Source: Cohnella sp. OV330 (lineage in GTDB: Bacteria; Bacillota; Bacilli; Paenibacillales; Paenibacillaceae). Taken from it: 64,000 nt of DNA. The stretch lies in contig NZ_FOKE01000004.1 in assembly GCF_900112065.1 (NCBI RefSeq), positions 372,001 to 436,000 on the forward strand. Direction: 5' to 3'. The notes below the pieces were generated by a model. The model searched no databases. It was not told the origin of the DNA and worked only from the letters and a program-made list of their open reading frames with translations. The number at the start of each line of letters is the position of its first letter. Position 1 is the first letter of the stretch. The position numbers and the translations under genes were made by a program. This document shows positions 51,121 through 59,850 of this stretch, piece after piece.

Positions 51121-52480
51121 TCGTATTCGCCTCCCCATGCACCGCCGCTACGCTGCAAGACAGCTTGCCGTCCGCCAGCCGCACGACGAGTCTGTCGCCG
51201 GCCTTCGTTTCGCGCACGGACCTAAGCAGCTTTTTCTCTTCTTCGTCATAAGCCAAACTGTACCCGCGCGCCATGACCTTAAGCGGACTGAGCGCGTCGA
51301 GTTGGCGGATCGCGGAGCCGAAGGCGCTCCGTCCGTCCCGCACGATGCCGCGCATGGCCGCGGTCAATGCCTTTTCCGCGGCTTCCTTGCGCCTGCGCGC
51401 ATAGACCGCCTGCTCGGTCGGGCTCGCCCCGGCCAGCCGGCCGTTCAGACGCGCGAGCCGTTCCCGGCTGCGGTCGGCGAGCGCGCCGGTCCGGTAGCCC
51501 AGCCTGTCCCTCAGACGATCGAGCCGCTCGGCCGAAGCGAGCAGTGAACGCCGGGGCTGCGTAAAGTAAGGCGATCTGGCGGCATGACGGTATCGTTCCC
51601 GCGCGCGGCCGAGCTGGCTGCCGAGCGAGCGCGCCATCCGCTGCTCCAGATGGCCGAGCCGCTCCTGCAGCTCGGCGATATGAGGTACGGCCAGCTCCGC
51701 GGCGGCAGTCGGCGTAGCCGCCCTGAGATCGGCCGCGAAGTCGGCGATCGTGAAGTCCGTCTCGTGGCCGACGGCCGAGATGACGGGAATCGCCGACGCG
51801 CGAATCGCGCGCGCGACCGCTTCCTCGTTGAACGCCCACAGCTCCTCGAGCGAGCCTCCGCCACGGCCGACGATCAGCACGTCCGTCTCGGCCAGCCGGT
51901 TCATCGCCTGAATCGCCTTCACGATCGACGGCGCCGCCCCTGTGCCTTGCACCGAGACCGGATACAGCACGATCGCCACCGACGGATGCCTGCGCTGGAG
52001 CGTAATGATGATATCCCGCACGGCCGCTCCCGTCGGGGACGTAATGATGCCGATCGCTTTCGGATATTTAGGAATAGGCCGCTTGACCGCCTCGTCGAAA
52101 AGCCCTTCCCCATGAAGCTTCTTTTTGAGCTGCTCGTAGGCGAGGAACAGGCTGCCGATGCCGTCCGGCTGCATGGCGGTCACGTAAAATTGGTATTGTC
52201 CGTCCCGCTCGTAAACGGACACGCCGCCCCGCGCGATGACTTTCATGCCGTCCTTGGGCCTGAAAGGCAAGCGCTGATTGTGGGACGCGAACATGATGCT
52301 CTTAAGGCGTCCGCTCTCGTCCTTCAGCGTGAAGTACATATGGCCGCTGGAATGATGGGTAAAATTCGAAATCTCCCCGCGCAGCCAAATATCCTGAAGC
52401 TTGGGGTCTCCCTCGAGCTTCATCTTGATGTAGCGGTTGACGTCCCGAATGCTGAGGATGCGGGCCGGTTGGTCCATCAT
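51110..52480 (-). CDS. xseA: Exodeoxyribonuclease VII large subunit
   Basis: A 456-residue nuclease subunit. The N-terminal OB fold includes DIWLRGEISNFTHHSSGHMYFTLKDE; the catalytic core has GIITSPTGAAVRDIIITLQRRHP and GRGGGSLEELWAFNEE, GHETDFTIADFAADLRAATPTAAAEL; a long helical region follows, and the C-terminus has LSPLKVMARGYSLAYDE. ATG at 52480 follows GGGGGCGAGG. Degrades single-stranded DNA to oligonucleotides together with XseB. Confidence 0.95.
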   Translation of the reverse strand: MMDQPARILSIRDVNRYIKMKLEGDPKLQDIWLRGEISNFTHHSSGHMYFTLKDESGRLKSIMFASHNQRLPFRPKDGMKVIARGGVSVYERDGQYQFYVTAMQPDGIGSLFLAYEQLKKKLHGEGLFDEAVKRPIPKYPKAIGIITSPTGAAVRDIIITLQRRHPSVAIVLYPVSVQGTGAAPSIVKAIQAMNRLAETDVLIVGRGGGSLEELWAFNEEAVARAIRASAIPVISAVGHETDFTIADFAADLRAATPTAAAELAVPHIAELQERLGHLEQRMARSLGSQLGRARERYRHAARSPYFTQPRRSLLASAERLDRLRDRLGYRTGALADRSRERLARLNGRLAGASPTEQAVYARRRKEAAEKALTAAMRGIVRDGRSAFGSAIRQLDALSPLKVMARGYSLAYDEEEKKLLRSVRETKAGDRLVVRLADGKLSCSVAAVHGEANTSDE

Positions 52481-52495
52481 GGCCTCGCCCCCGTC

Positions 52496-53353
52496 CTATT
52501 CGATGCCGCGCGCGGCCTTCGCCGACTTCAGCGTATTCAGCATGAGCATCGTAATCGTCATCGGTCCGACGCCGCCCGGCACGGGCGTGATCCAGCCGGC
52601 GACCGGCGCGACATCTTCATAATCGACGTCGCCGCAAAGCTTGCCGTCGGGCAGTCGGTTGACGCCGACGTCGATCACGACCGCGCCCGGCTTCACCCAG
52701 TCTTTTTTGACGAGCTTCGGCACGCCAACGGCGGCTACTACGATGTCCGCGCCGCGGACGACCGCCGGCAGATCCGGCGTGCGGGAATGACAGATCGTCA
52801 CGGTCGCATGCTCCCGCAGCAGCAGGATCGACACCGGCTTGCCCACGATGTTGCTGCGGCCGATGACGACGGCATGCTTGCCCGCCGGGTCGTTGCCCGT
52901 GCGCTTCAGCAGCTCGATGACGCCGGAAGGCGTGCATGGCTGGAGCGCATCGTCGCCGATGAGCAGATTGCCCACGCTGACGGGATGGAAGCCGTCGACG
53001 TCCTTTTCCACCGAGATGGCGTCGATGACCGCCTTCTCTTCGATATGCTTGGGAAGCGGCAGCTGCACGAGAATGCCGTTAATATCCGTCTGGGCATTCA
53101 GCCGAGCGATGAGCGATAGCAGCTCCTCCTGCGTCGTCTCGGCGGACAAGCGATGCACCTCGGAATAGAACCCAAGCTCTTCGCATGCCTTCGCTTTGTT
53201 GCGCACGTATACTTGCGAAGCCGGATCTTCCCCGACCAGCACGACCGCGAGTCCGGGACGCACGCCCTTCGCCGCGAGAGATTCCGTCTCGCGCTTGATC
53301 TCTTCGCGGATCTCGGCCGCGATTCGCTTGCCGTCTATAATCTGCGCGCTCAT
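52496..53353 (-). CDS. folD: Bifunctional methylene-THF dehydrogenase/cyclohydrolase FolD
   Basis: A 285-residue enzyme of one-carbon metabolism interconverting 5,10-methylene-, methenyl- and 10-formyl-THF. The catalytic lysine lies in [25 protein letters not shown] and the NADP-binding [14 protein letters not shown] follow; the C-terminus has [18 protein letters not shown]. Its ATG overlaps the nusB stop (ATGA), so the two are coupled. Confidence 0.96.
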   Translation of the reverse strand: MSAQIIDGKRIAAEIREEIKRETESLAAKGVRPGLAVVLVGEDPASQVYVRNKAKACEELGFYSEVHRLSAETTQEELLSLIARLNAQTDINGILVQLPLPKHIEEKAVIDAISVEKDVDGFHPVSVGNLLIGDDALQPCTPSGVIELLKRTGNDPAGKHAVVIGRSNIVGKPVSILLLREHATVTICHSRTPDLPAVVRGADIVVAAVGVPKLVKKDWVKPGAVVIDVGVNRLPDGKLCGDVDYEDVAPVAGWITPVPGGVGPMTITMLMLNTLKSAKAARGIE

Positions 53354-53853
53354 TCGTTTTCCTCCCCTTCGGCCGCGGGTCCCGACCCGGCTTCTTCTCC
53401 GGCAGCTTCTTTGCCTTTCGTCTGACCGCGCTCGCGAATCAACCGCCCCAGCACGCCGTTGACGAACTTGCCGGATTCGTCCGTGCCGAAATGCTTGGCC
53501 AGCTCGATCGCTTCGTTTACCGCGACTTTGGCGGGCACGTCCTCGCGATGATTCATCTCGTAGGCGGCCAACCTCAAAATCTGCCTATCCACTCTGGACA
53601 GCCGATCGACCTGCCAGCCGGTCAGGTACCCTGCCAGTTGAGCGTCCAACGCATCCTGGTTCGACTTCACGCCGAGCACGAGCTCGCGCGTAAAGCCGTC
53701 GACGGCCGCCAGCTCGGCGACCTCCGTCTCCATTTCGTTGTCGCCCTTCGCTTCTTCCATTACGGCATCGACGGCTTCTTGCGCCGACACGCCGTTCATC
53801 TCCATCTGGTACAGGCTTTGTACCGCAATCTCTCTCGCCAATCTGCGCTTCAT
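53350..53853 (-). CDS. nusB: Transcription antitermination factor NusB
   Basis: A 167-residue RNA-binding factor of rRNA antitermination. The helical NusB domain starts [21 protein letters not shown] and ends [32 protein letters not shown] Gly/Glu-rich tail of about 25 residues is extra. GGGAGG precedes the ATG. Confidence 0.95.
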   Translation of the reverse strand: MKRRLAREIAVQSLYQMEMNGVSAQEAVDAVMEEAKGDNEMETEVAELAAVDGFTRELVLGVKSNQDALDAQLAGYLTGWQVDRLSRVDRQILRLAAYEMNHREDVPAKVAVNEAIELAKHFGTDESGKFVNGVLGRLIRERGQTKGKEAAGEEAGSGPAAEGEENE

Positions 53854-53873
53854 GAATCCTCCCGAATTAAGTC

Positions 53874-54107
53874 TTAACTACGTCCGCCGGGCCACCTGTC
53901 GGACAGCCATTCCGTCAGTCTGCCCCAATGAAAAAGCGGGCCCCGCCGCTCGTCGCGCTGCTTGCCGACGGCGAAACCGATGCCGACGAGCAGCGCGCAG
54001 AACAGCATGTCCCAGAATCCGACGATTAAATAAATAAGGCCGCAAAGCATGCCGGCGGCGACGCCGAGCGTCCGGCCGCCGTAATTGTCCCACCATATTC
54101 TCCACAT
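53874..54107 (-). CDS. DUF2273 small membrane protein
   Basis: A 77-residue protein with two hydrophobic segments (TLGVAAGMLCGLIYLIVGFWDMLFCALLVGIGFAVG) and a short polar tail. DUF2273 proteins are regularly encoded with AmaP and Asp23, as here. The ATG at 54107 lies 11 nt after GGAGG; a TTG 9 nt upstream would be too close to that site. Function unknown; probably part of the envelope-stress membrane complex. Confidence 0.85.
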   Translation of the reverse strand: MWRIWWDNYGGRTLGVAAGMLCGLIYLIVGFWDMLFCALLVGIGFAVGKQRDERRGPLFHWGRLTEWLSDRWPGGRS

Positions 54108-54122
54108 GGATGGCAAGGCCTC

Positions 54123-54686
54123 CTATTCCACGCGGCTTTTGAAAGTCGTCGGCGCCTGCGTTACGTTAGCGATATACACGGTCACGTCCGAAACGGGAAT
54201 GCCGGTCGTCTCTTCGATCTGCTGGGACACCGTGCGCTGCATATCCTCGGACAGGGTCGGAATCGAGCCTTCTCCGTCCACGAAAGCGCGAATCGTAATA
54301 TGCAATCCGGCTTCCGCGACGCGTACGCGCGCGCGAAGATCCTTGACGCCCTTCGAGCGGGACGCCGCCTTCAGCGCCAGATTCTCGACCGTCTCGATGG
54401 AGATCTGGATATCCCCGTGCTCCGTCCGTTGGTTGATCGTCGGTGCCGTTGTGTTCAAACGTCCGACGGACAGCACGAGAAAGCGGAGGCTGATCAGAAT
54501 CAGTACGGCCGCCACTACGATAACGCCGACCTGCAGCGGCCGGTAATCGCCGGTCGTCTGGTCGACGACTTCGGTCAGCCATTCCATCGAAAAAGCGCCG
54601 AGCGCTACCGCGACGACAAAAGCCGAAGCGACGACGATCGCCAAGGAATAAATGAATAGCAGCAGCCTGTCCCATACTTTGAACAT
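54123..54686 (-). CDS. amaP: Alkaline shock response membrane anchor protein AmaP
   Basis: A 187-residue protein with two membrane segments (LLLFIYSLAIVVASAFVVAV and VGVIVVAAVLILISLRFLVL) and a C-terminal Asp23-like domain (ISIETVENLALKAASRSKGVKDLRARV; TGIPVSDVTVYIANV). AmaP tethers Asp23 to the membrane in Staphylococcus. The ATG at 54686 follows GGAGGAG; the earlier ATG overlaps that site. Encoded between Asp23 and DUF2273 genes. Confidence 0.9.
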   Translation of the reverse strand: MFKVWDRLLLFIYSLAIVVASAFVVAVALGAFSMEWLTEVVDQTTGDYRPLQVGVIVVAAVLILISLRFLVLSVGRLNTTAPTINQRTEHGDIQISIETVENLALKAASRSKGVKDLRARVRVAEAGLHITIRAFVDGEGSIPTLSEDMQRTVSQQIEETTGIPVSDVTVYIANVTQAPTTFKSRVE

Positions 54687-54844
54687 GTAACCGACTCCTC
54701 CTGTCATGAACCTATCCTGAACGCCGAACAGCCTATATGGTCGAAAAAGCGCCCGATGCGCCCTCCCTCGTAAGGTCAGGCCATCAAGGCGCCGTCACCC
54801 GCAATTCCAAGAGAGACGACTGCCATGTCCGGCTCACGCCGGCG

Positions 54845-55252
54845 TCATCTCACGCGCAGTTGCCCATCTTCCTCTTCGATCTTGTCCGCCGGCTTGAACA
54901 GCACGTCATGGACATGGACGTTCACTTCGACGACGTTCAGGCCGGTCATCGTCTCGATCGAGCGCTTGACGCCGTGCTGAACCTCCGAAGCGATCTCCGT
55001 GATCCGCCTGCCGTATTCGACGATGATCGATACGTCGATCGCGGCTTCTCTTTGACCCACTTCCACCTTAACGCCTTTGGACAAATTTTTGCGTCCCAGC
55101 AATTCGGCGATGCCCGAAGAGATGCCGCCGCTCATTCCCGCGACGCCCTCCACTTCGACCGTTGCCAGCCCCGCGATAATCTCGATGACTTCCGGCGCGA
55201 TCTGGATGGTCCCCATGTCGGTTTTCTCGTAGTCTGACACCAATGTTTCCAT
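54845..55252 (-). CDS. Asp23/Gls24 family envelope stress protein
   Basis: A 135-residue cytoplasmic protein: GTIQIAPEVIEIIAGLATVEVEGVAGMSGG then VDVSIIVEYGRRITEIASEVQHGVKRSIETMTGLNVVEVNVHVHDV. This is the single-domain Asp23 fold (YqhY type, the one encoded beside accBC in Bacillus). YqhY has been linked to control of acetyl-CoA carboxylase in B. subtilis. The ATG at 55252 follows GAGGAGGTG; the frame to 55321 is not used. Confidence 0.93.
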   Translation of the reverse strand: METLVSDYEKTDMGTIQIAPEVIEIIAGLATVEVEGVAGMSGGISSGIAELLGRKNLSKGVKVEVGQREAAIDVSIIVEYGRRITEIASEVQHGVKRSIETMTGLNVVEVNVHVHDVLFKPADKIEEEDGQLRVR

Positions 55253-55399
55253 TCGCTGGTACACCTCCTCGCGTCTTGTCGTCGGCCAGGCCTTCATTAT
55301 TAATACTATAGCAAAGGCCAAGAATTATGACAAACCTCCGTACGGGCCTCGAAAGAAGGGCGCATCGCGCCCGCCGGTCTTCGGCCGATCCAAAAAGGT

Positions 55400-56767
55400 T
55401 TAGGCTTCTTCGCGGTACGGCGCGTCGACGTCGTGCTCCTCGAGGAACTTGATATCGAACGTGCCCTTGTTGAAAATCGGATGATTCAGAAGCTTCAGGT
55501 GGAACGGAATCGTCGTCTTGACGCCTTCGATCATGAACTCGCCGAGCGCCCTGCGAGCTCTCGCGATCGCTTCTTCGCGCGTCGGTCCCCACACGATGAG
55601 CTTCGCGATCATCGAATCGTAGTGAGGAGAGATCATATAGCCTGGATAAGCGCCGCTGTCTACGCGCACGCCGGGACCGCCCGGCGGCAAGTAGAACCCG
55701 ATTCGGCCCGGAGATGGCATGAAGCCGCGATCCGGATCCTCGGCATTGATGCGGCACTCGATGCTCCAGCCGTCGAAGCGAACCTCTTCTTGCGTGAAGC
55801 TAAGCGGGCGGCCTTCGGCGATGGAGATCATTTCCTTGATCAGATCGATGCCCGTGATGAGCTCGGTGACGGGATGCTCGACCTGGATCCGGGTGTTCAT
55901 CTCCATAAAGTAGAAGTTGCCGTCAGGTCCGAGCAAGAACTCGATCGTCCCGGCGCCCGAATAGTTAACGGCGCGAGCCGCGCGCACGGCCGCTTGGCCC
56001 ATGCGCTCGCGCAGCTCGGGCGTCATGACCGGGCATGGCGCTTCTTCCACCAGCTTCTGGCGGCGGCGCTGCACGGAGCAGTCGCGCTCGCCGAGATGGC
56101 AGACGTTGCCGTGCTTGTCAGCGATGATCTGAATTTCGACATGCTTCATGCCTGTCAGATACTTCTCCAGATAAACGCCGGAGTTTCCGAACGCTTTTTG
56201 CGCCTCTTGCTGCGCGGTCGAGATCTCGCGAACGAGCATCTCTTCGTCGTCGGCGAGGCGAATGCCCCGTCCGCCGCCGCCCGCCGTCGCCTTGATGATG
56301 ACCGGATACCCGATCTCCCGCGCGACGCGGATGGCTTCGTCGATATCTTCGACAAGCCCGTCGGAGCCCGGAATGACCGGCACGTCCGCGTCCTTCATCG
56401 TCTGCTTGGCGACCGCCTTGTCCCCCATCCGGCTGATCGCTTCGGCGGACGGGCCGATAAATACAATATTGCACGTCTCGCAGATATCCGCGAAATCGGC
56501 ATTTTCGGAAAGGAACCCGTAACCCGGGTGAATCGCGTCGCATTCGGTAAGCGTGGCGACGCTCATGATATTCGTGAGATTGAGATAGCTGTCCTTGGAA
56601 GCGATCGGCCCGATGCAATAGGCTTCGTCCGCAAGCTTCAGGTGAAGGGACTCGCGGTCTCCTTCGGAATATACGGCCACCGTGGAGATGCCGAGCTCGC
56701 GGCAAGCGCGGATGATGCGCACGGCGATCTCGCCCCGGTTGGCCACCAGAATCTTATGGATATTCAA
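55400..56767 (-). CDS. accC: Acetyl-CoA carboxylase biotin carboxylase subunit
   Basis: A 455-residue ATP-grasp enzyme that carboxylates biotin on AccB. N-terminal [19 protein letters not shown], glycine-rich loop [31 protein letters not shown], and [15 protein letters not shown] are all present. Start TTG at 56767 with AAGGGGG upstream; the frame to 56959 overlaps accB and is rejected. Follows accB by 59 nt. Confidence 0.96.
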   Translation of the reverse strand: MNIHKILVANRGEIAVRIIRACRELGISTVAVYSEGDRESLHLKLADEAYCIGPIASKDSYLNLTNIMSVATLTECDAIHPGYGFLSENADFADICETCNIVFIGPSAEAISRMGDKAVAKQTMKDADVPVIPGSDGLVEDIDEAIRVAREIGYPVIIKATAGGGGRGIRLADDEEMLVREISTAQQEAQKAFGNSGVYLEKYLTGMKHVEIQIIADKHGNVCHLGERDCSVQRRRQKLVEEAPCPVMTPELRERMGQAAVRAARAVNYSGAGTIEFLLGPDGNFYFMEMNTRIQVEHPVTELITGIDLIKEMISIAEGRPLSFTQEEVRFDGWSIECRINAEDPDRGFMPSPGRIGFYLPPGGPGVRVDSGAYPGYMISPHYDSMIAKLIVWGPTREEAIARARRALGEFMIEGVKTTIPFHLKLLNHPIFNKGTFDIKFLEEHDVDAPYREEA

Positions 56768-56826
56768 AGCACAAGTCCCCCTTCGTAATTCCGGCCGCCG
56801 GGGTACGGGGCCGGAAATAGCGCGCG

Positions 56827-57306
56827 TTATTCCGGTTTGACGAGGAACAGCGGCTGTCCGAATTCGACGAGCTGGCCGTTCTGCGCCAGTACTTCGACGA
56901 TCTCGCCCTTCACTTCGGCTTCCAGAGGGTTCATCAGCTTCATCGCTTCGAGAATGCATACGACCGTCTTATCGTGGACCTTGTCGCCTTCGTTCACGAA
57001 CGACGGCGCGTCCGGAGACGGCGCGCGATAGAACGTGCCGACCATCGGCGACACGATCTGGTGCAGGCCGGACAGGTCCCTGCCGGCAGGCTGCGACGCT
57101 TCGGCCGGCGCGGCCGCCGCGGCAGGAGCCGGAGCTGCCTGTACGTATGTATGGGGGACCGAAGCCGCGGTCTGTACGTTCACGACCTCCGTGCGTCCGG
57201 GTTTCCGGATGGAGATCCTCGCGCCCTCGTTTTCGATCTCGAGCTCATGCACGGAGGTTTGATCCACGAGTTTGATTAATTCTTTGATTTCGCTAAGTTT
57301 GAACAT
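56827..57306 (-). CDS. accB: Biotin carboxyl carrier protein of acetyl-CoA carboxylase
   Basis: A 159-residue carrier. N-terminal helix ([24 protein letters not shown]), an Ala/Pro-rich linker (residues 48-78) and a biotinyl domain with the thumb and biotinylated Lys123 in [19 protein letters not shown] behind AAGGAGC. First gene of accB-accC-Asp23 operon. Confidence 0.96.
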   Translation of the reverse strand: MFKLSEIKELIKLVDQTSVHELEIENEGARISIRKPGRTEVVNVQTAASVPHTYVQAAPAPAAAAAPAEASQPAGRDLSGLHQIVSPMVGTFYRAPSPDAPSFVNEGDKVHDKTVVCILEAMKLMNPLEAEVKGEIVEVLAQNGQLVEFGQPLFLVKPE

Positions 57307-57475
57307 ATTCGCCCTACGCTCCTTGGCTGTCTCATTTGCCGTATGAAATCCAAGCGGCCTCGCCGCCCTCGTTCAAAGGGCAATTAAAGCAAGCCGCCGT
57401 CCATACTGAGCCGTCGTACGGCCCGATCTCGTCTTCGTATGAATAGCAAAGCCTGTACGTACCCATAACGGACTC

Positions 57476-57481
57476 ATTATA
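57476..57481 (-). promoter_or_regulatory. Possible -10 of the accB promoter
   Basis: TATAAT on the minus strand, with a poor -35 (CTTTCC at 57504-57499, 17-nt spacing) and a leader of about 165 nt to accB. The leader was not recognised as any known riboswitch. Confidence 0.35.
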
Positions 57482-57503
57482 ACATAATCGAAAGAAATGG
57501 AAA

Positions 57504-57525
57504 GAGCCGGCCCGCCGGCCGGCTC
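57504..57525 (-). terminator. Terminator after spoIIIAH
   Basis: GAGCCGGC (57504-57511) pairs with GCCGGCTC (57518-57525) around 6 nt; on the minus strand TTTCCATTTC follows. It ends the spoIIIA operon. Confidence 0.65.
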
Positions 57526-57555
57526 CCGGCCGGTTGCCCGGCGCGCGAATTCTGA

Positions 57556-58362
57556 TTATTGGATAAACTGCACGGAAACGGCGTCCGGCTTTACGCTAAG
57601 CTCTTTGGTCGCGAGCTTGACGATCTTGACCGCCTGCTTAGAGTCGAGCGCGTCCGCCTGCACGATGATCTCGAACTTGTCGCCCTCTTGCTTGACGACC
57701 GCGTTCTCGTAATCGGACACCAGTTTGTCTTGCAGACTTGCGATACGCTCTTCGGTAGCGGTGATGCGGCCCTGCTCTTCGACCGCGGCGGCGGCTTCGT
57801 CCTGCGACTTGGAGCTGTCGGCGACGATCTTGTCCAAGTCCTCGTAAGCTTTGGAAGCCGCTTGTTCGCGTTCGAGTTGAATCTGGTCGAACTGCTCGCG
57901 CGCGGAGAGGTTGTTCATGCCCTTCAGCACTTCCTGATCCGCAGGCGATACCGCGGATTGGCCGTCCTTGCCCGCGTCTGGAGAAGCGGCGGCTTCCTTG
58001 TCCGTTCCTTTCGACGCATCCGGCGATGCAGCCGTCTCTTGGTTCGGCGCCGCCGAAGCGTCCGGCGATGCCGACGCCTCCTTGCTCGGCGCGGCCGTGC
58101 CGTCAGTCGAAGCGGACTTGTCGCCGCCGCTCGCGGCTGCCGCGCCTTCGTCGCTTAGTCCGCCGGCGCCGTCGACGGAGGTAATCTCGATGCCGTCGTC
58201 ATCCGCCGCGCCGGTCACGCCGGTCGCGTCCGTGACCATCTGCTGTTCCTGCGCCGTGCGGTCCGGCTGCGTGACATCCTCGGTAAACAGATAATAAGAG
58301 GAAAGAATGACCATGAGCGAAAGCATCGAGACGAGCCAGATCGTTTGCCGTTTGTTGTTCAT
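57556..58362 (-). CDS. spoIIIAH: Stage III sporulation protein AH
   Basis: A 268-residue bitopic protein. One N-terminal membrane helix (IWLVSMLSLMVILSSYYLF), then the C-terminal YscJ/FliF-like ring-building motif domain (ATEERIASLQDKLVSDYENAVVKQEGDKFEIIVQA). Between them lies an unusually long low-complexity linker (about residues 40-145), rich in Ala, Asp and Ser with ASPDAS-type repeats. It pairs with forespore SpoIIQ to form the A-Q channel. Last gene of the operon. Confidence 0.94.
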   Translation of the reverse strand: MNNKRQTIWLVSMLSLMVILSSYYLFTEDVTQPDRTAQEQQMVTDATGVTGAADDDGIEITSVDGAGGLSDEGAAAASGGDKSASTDGTAAPSKEASASPDASAAPNQETAASPDASKGTDKEAAASPDAGKDGQSAVSPADQEVLKGMNNLSAREQFDQIQLEREQAASKAYEDLDKIVADSSKSQDEAAAAVEEQGRITATEERIASLQDKLVSDYENAVVKQEGDKFEIIVQADALDSKQAVKIVKLATKELSVKPDAVSVQFIQ

Positions 58363-58383
58363 TTGTTTTTGACCTCCTGCGTA

Positions 58384-58424
58384 TTTGGGATTGGGAATTC
58401 GGAATTGAGATTGGGTATTGGGAT
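58384..58424. repeat. Low-complexity ATTGGG/GGAATT stretch
   Basis: Between spoIIIAG and spoIIIAH the sequence consists of repeated TTGGGATT, GGAATT and ATTGGG words. It is 40 bp long, unlike the surrounding base composition, and encodes nothing. Confidence 0.55.
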
Positions 58425-58438
58425 TTTAAAGGTATTCC

Positions 58439-59092
58439 TCACTCGGCGGTGCGCGGCATGACCGAAACGCGATGGATCGGCACGTCCAATCCGGATGCGA
58501 CCGCCTCCGAGATCATCCGGCGAACGGTCGCGTTCTCCGCCCCTTTCGCCACGATCAGCACGCCTCTCAGCCGAGGCTTGATCTTTTTCACGACGATGGG
58601 CGATTTGCCGCCCGATACCTCGTATAACACGACCTGGCCGTCCTGCGTGACGTCCGTGATATGGCGCCTCGCGCCGTTTTTGTCCGTTTCGTCGGTAATT
58701 TGCTGGGTTTTCTTTTCGTTCAGCTGCACGACCGTCTCTTCGGTCGAATCGACCGTCACCATGACGTCCGTTGTGCCGACGCCGGCGATCTTCTCCAGCA
58801 TCTCCTTCAACCGGATATCGAGCTGGGTCTCGATCTCGGCGAACGGATCGTCCTTGCCTTCTCCCGTTCCTAGAAACGTCTCCTGCTGCGCCGGCTTGTC
58901 TACGTCGCCCGGCGGCACGGCGCCATCCCCGTCAGGGGGCGTCACGGGCTTCATCTTGATGAACGAGGAGGCCAGAATGAGCGCGGCTCCGACAAGCCCG
59001 ATCAAGATGAGCCAGCGAAACGTCTTCACCCGCTTGGGGCCGCCGGGCCCGCCTCCGATATAGGTTTCCAGCTTGTGCAGCCACTTGGCCAT
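58439..59092 (-). CDS. spoIIIAG: Stage III sporulation protein AG
   Basis: A 217-residue bitopic protein with one N-terminal membrane helix (WLILIGLVGAALILASSFI) and the C-terminal ring-forming domain (LKEMLEKIAGVGTTDVMVTVDST; RLRGVLIVAKGAENATVRRMISEAVASGLDVPIHRV). SpoIIIAG forms a large pore ring in the mother-cell membrane. The ATG at 59092 follows GGAGGAG; overlaps spoIIIAF region by none, gap 17 nt. Confidence 0.95.
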   Translation of the reverse strand: MAKWLHKLETYIGGGPGGPKRVKTFRWLILIGLVGAALILASSFIKMKPVTPPDGDGAVPPGDVDKPAQQETFLGTGEGKDDPFAEIETQLDIRLKEMLEKIAGVGTTDVMVTVDSTEETVVQLNEKKTQQITDETDKNGARRHITDVTQDGQVVLYEVSGGKSPIVVKKIKPRLRGVLIVAKGAENATVRRMISEAVASGLDVPIHRVSVMPRTAE

Positions 59093-59109
59093 GTTTCTCG
59101 CTCCTCCTG

Positions 59110-59817
59110 TCATCCGCCCGCCGCCGCGACCTCGATCTTGGACGTTCCGATCCCGAACCGTCCGGCGACGAGCGCCGCGATTCGTCCGTCCCGGCCGTTG
59201 TCCGCAGTTGCCTCGCCGGTCTGCGCCGCCGGCACCGCCCGGTCGACGTCTTCATCGCTCCGGTCATCCGCACCCGTCCCGACTTCGACGTCGACGACGA
59301 CCGGGGAGACGGGCTCCACCTCGGCGATCGGTTCGCCGCCTTCCGCCGTGATCCCGGCCTCAGGCGCTACCAGCCGAATTTTAACCGACTCGACCGCCAA
59401 CGCTCCGTCCGCAGCCGGTTCCGCCGAAACCTCGACCGAACCGACCTTGACATCCTCTTCCTGCTCGACGACTGCCTTGATCTGGGCCTCGAGCCCCGCT
59501 ACGGCAAGCTTAGCGGCCTGTTCGTCCATGCCCGCTCCGATCCGCTTCGCCTCCGCCATGATGGCCTCGAGCTGGCTGCGGTCTTCGCCGCCGACCGGCT
59601 CCCGCTCCGCCCACTCGATGCCCGCGGCCAGCTTGGCGTCCATATCTCCCTGGATCCAAGAGAGCAGCGGTCCGGCGAGCGTCAGCAGGATGAAAAGTCC
59701 CGCCACGAGCCGCACGTATCGCTGCATCGTACGGTTCGGGAGCAGCAGATCGATCAGCGCGGCCAGCAGGACCGCGGCCACGACTTGGCGAAGCCAGCCG
59801 CCGAGCGCTTCAATCAA
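59110..59817 (-). CDS. spoIIIAF: Stage III sporulation protein AF
   Basis: A 235-residue protein with two N-terminal membrane helices (LGGWLRQVVAAVLLAALIDLLLP; RYVRLVAGLFILLTLAGPLL) and a soluble C-terminal domain ending IAALVAGRFGIGTSKIEVAAAGG. An acidic, Val-rich insert (VEPVSPVVVDVEVGTGADD) is longer than in Bacillus. TTG at 59817 follows GGGAGG by 8 nt. Confidence 0.9.
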   Translation of the reverse strand: MIEALGGWLRQVVAAVLLAALIDLLLPNRTMQRYVRLVAGLFILLTLAGPLLSWIQGDMDAKLAAGIEWAEREPVGGEDRSQLEAIMAEAKRIGAGMDEQAAKLAVAGLEAQIKAVVEQEEDVKVGSVEVSAEPAADGALAVESVKIRLVAPEAGITAEGGEPIAEVEPVSPVVVDVEVGTGADDRSDEDVDRAVPAAQTGEATADNGRDGRIAALVAGRFGIGTSKIEVAAAGG

Positions 59818-59850
59818 GGTCTTCGCCTCCCTCCGGATCCGCCGTCCGGC

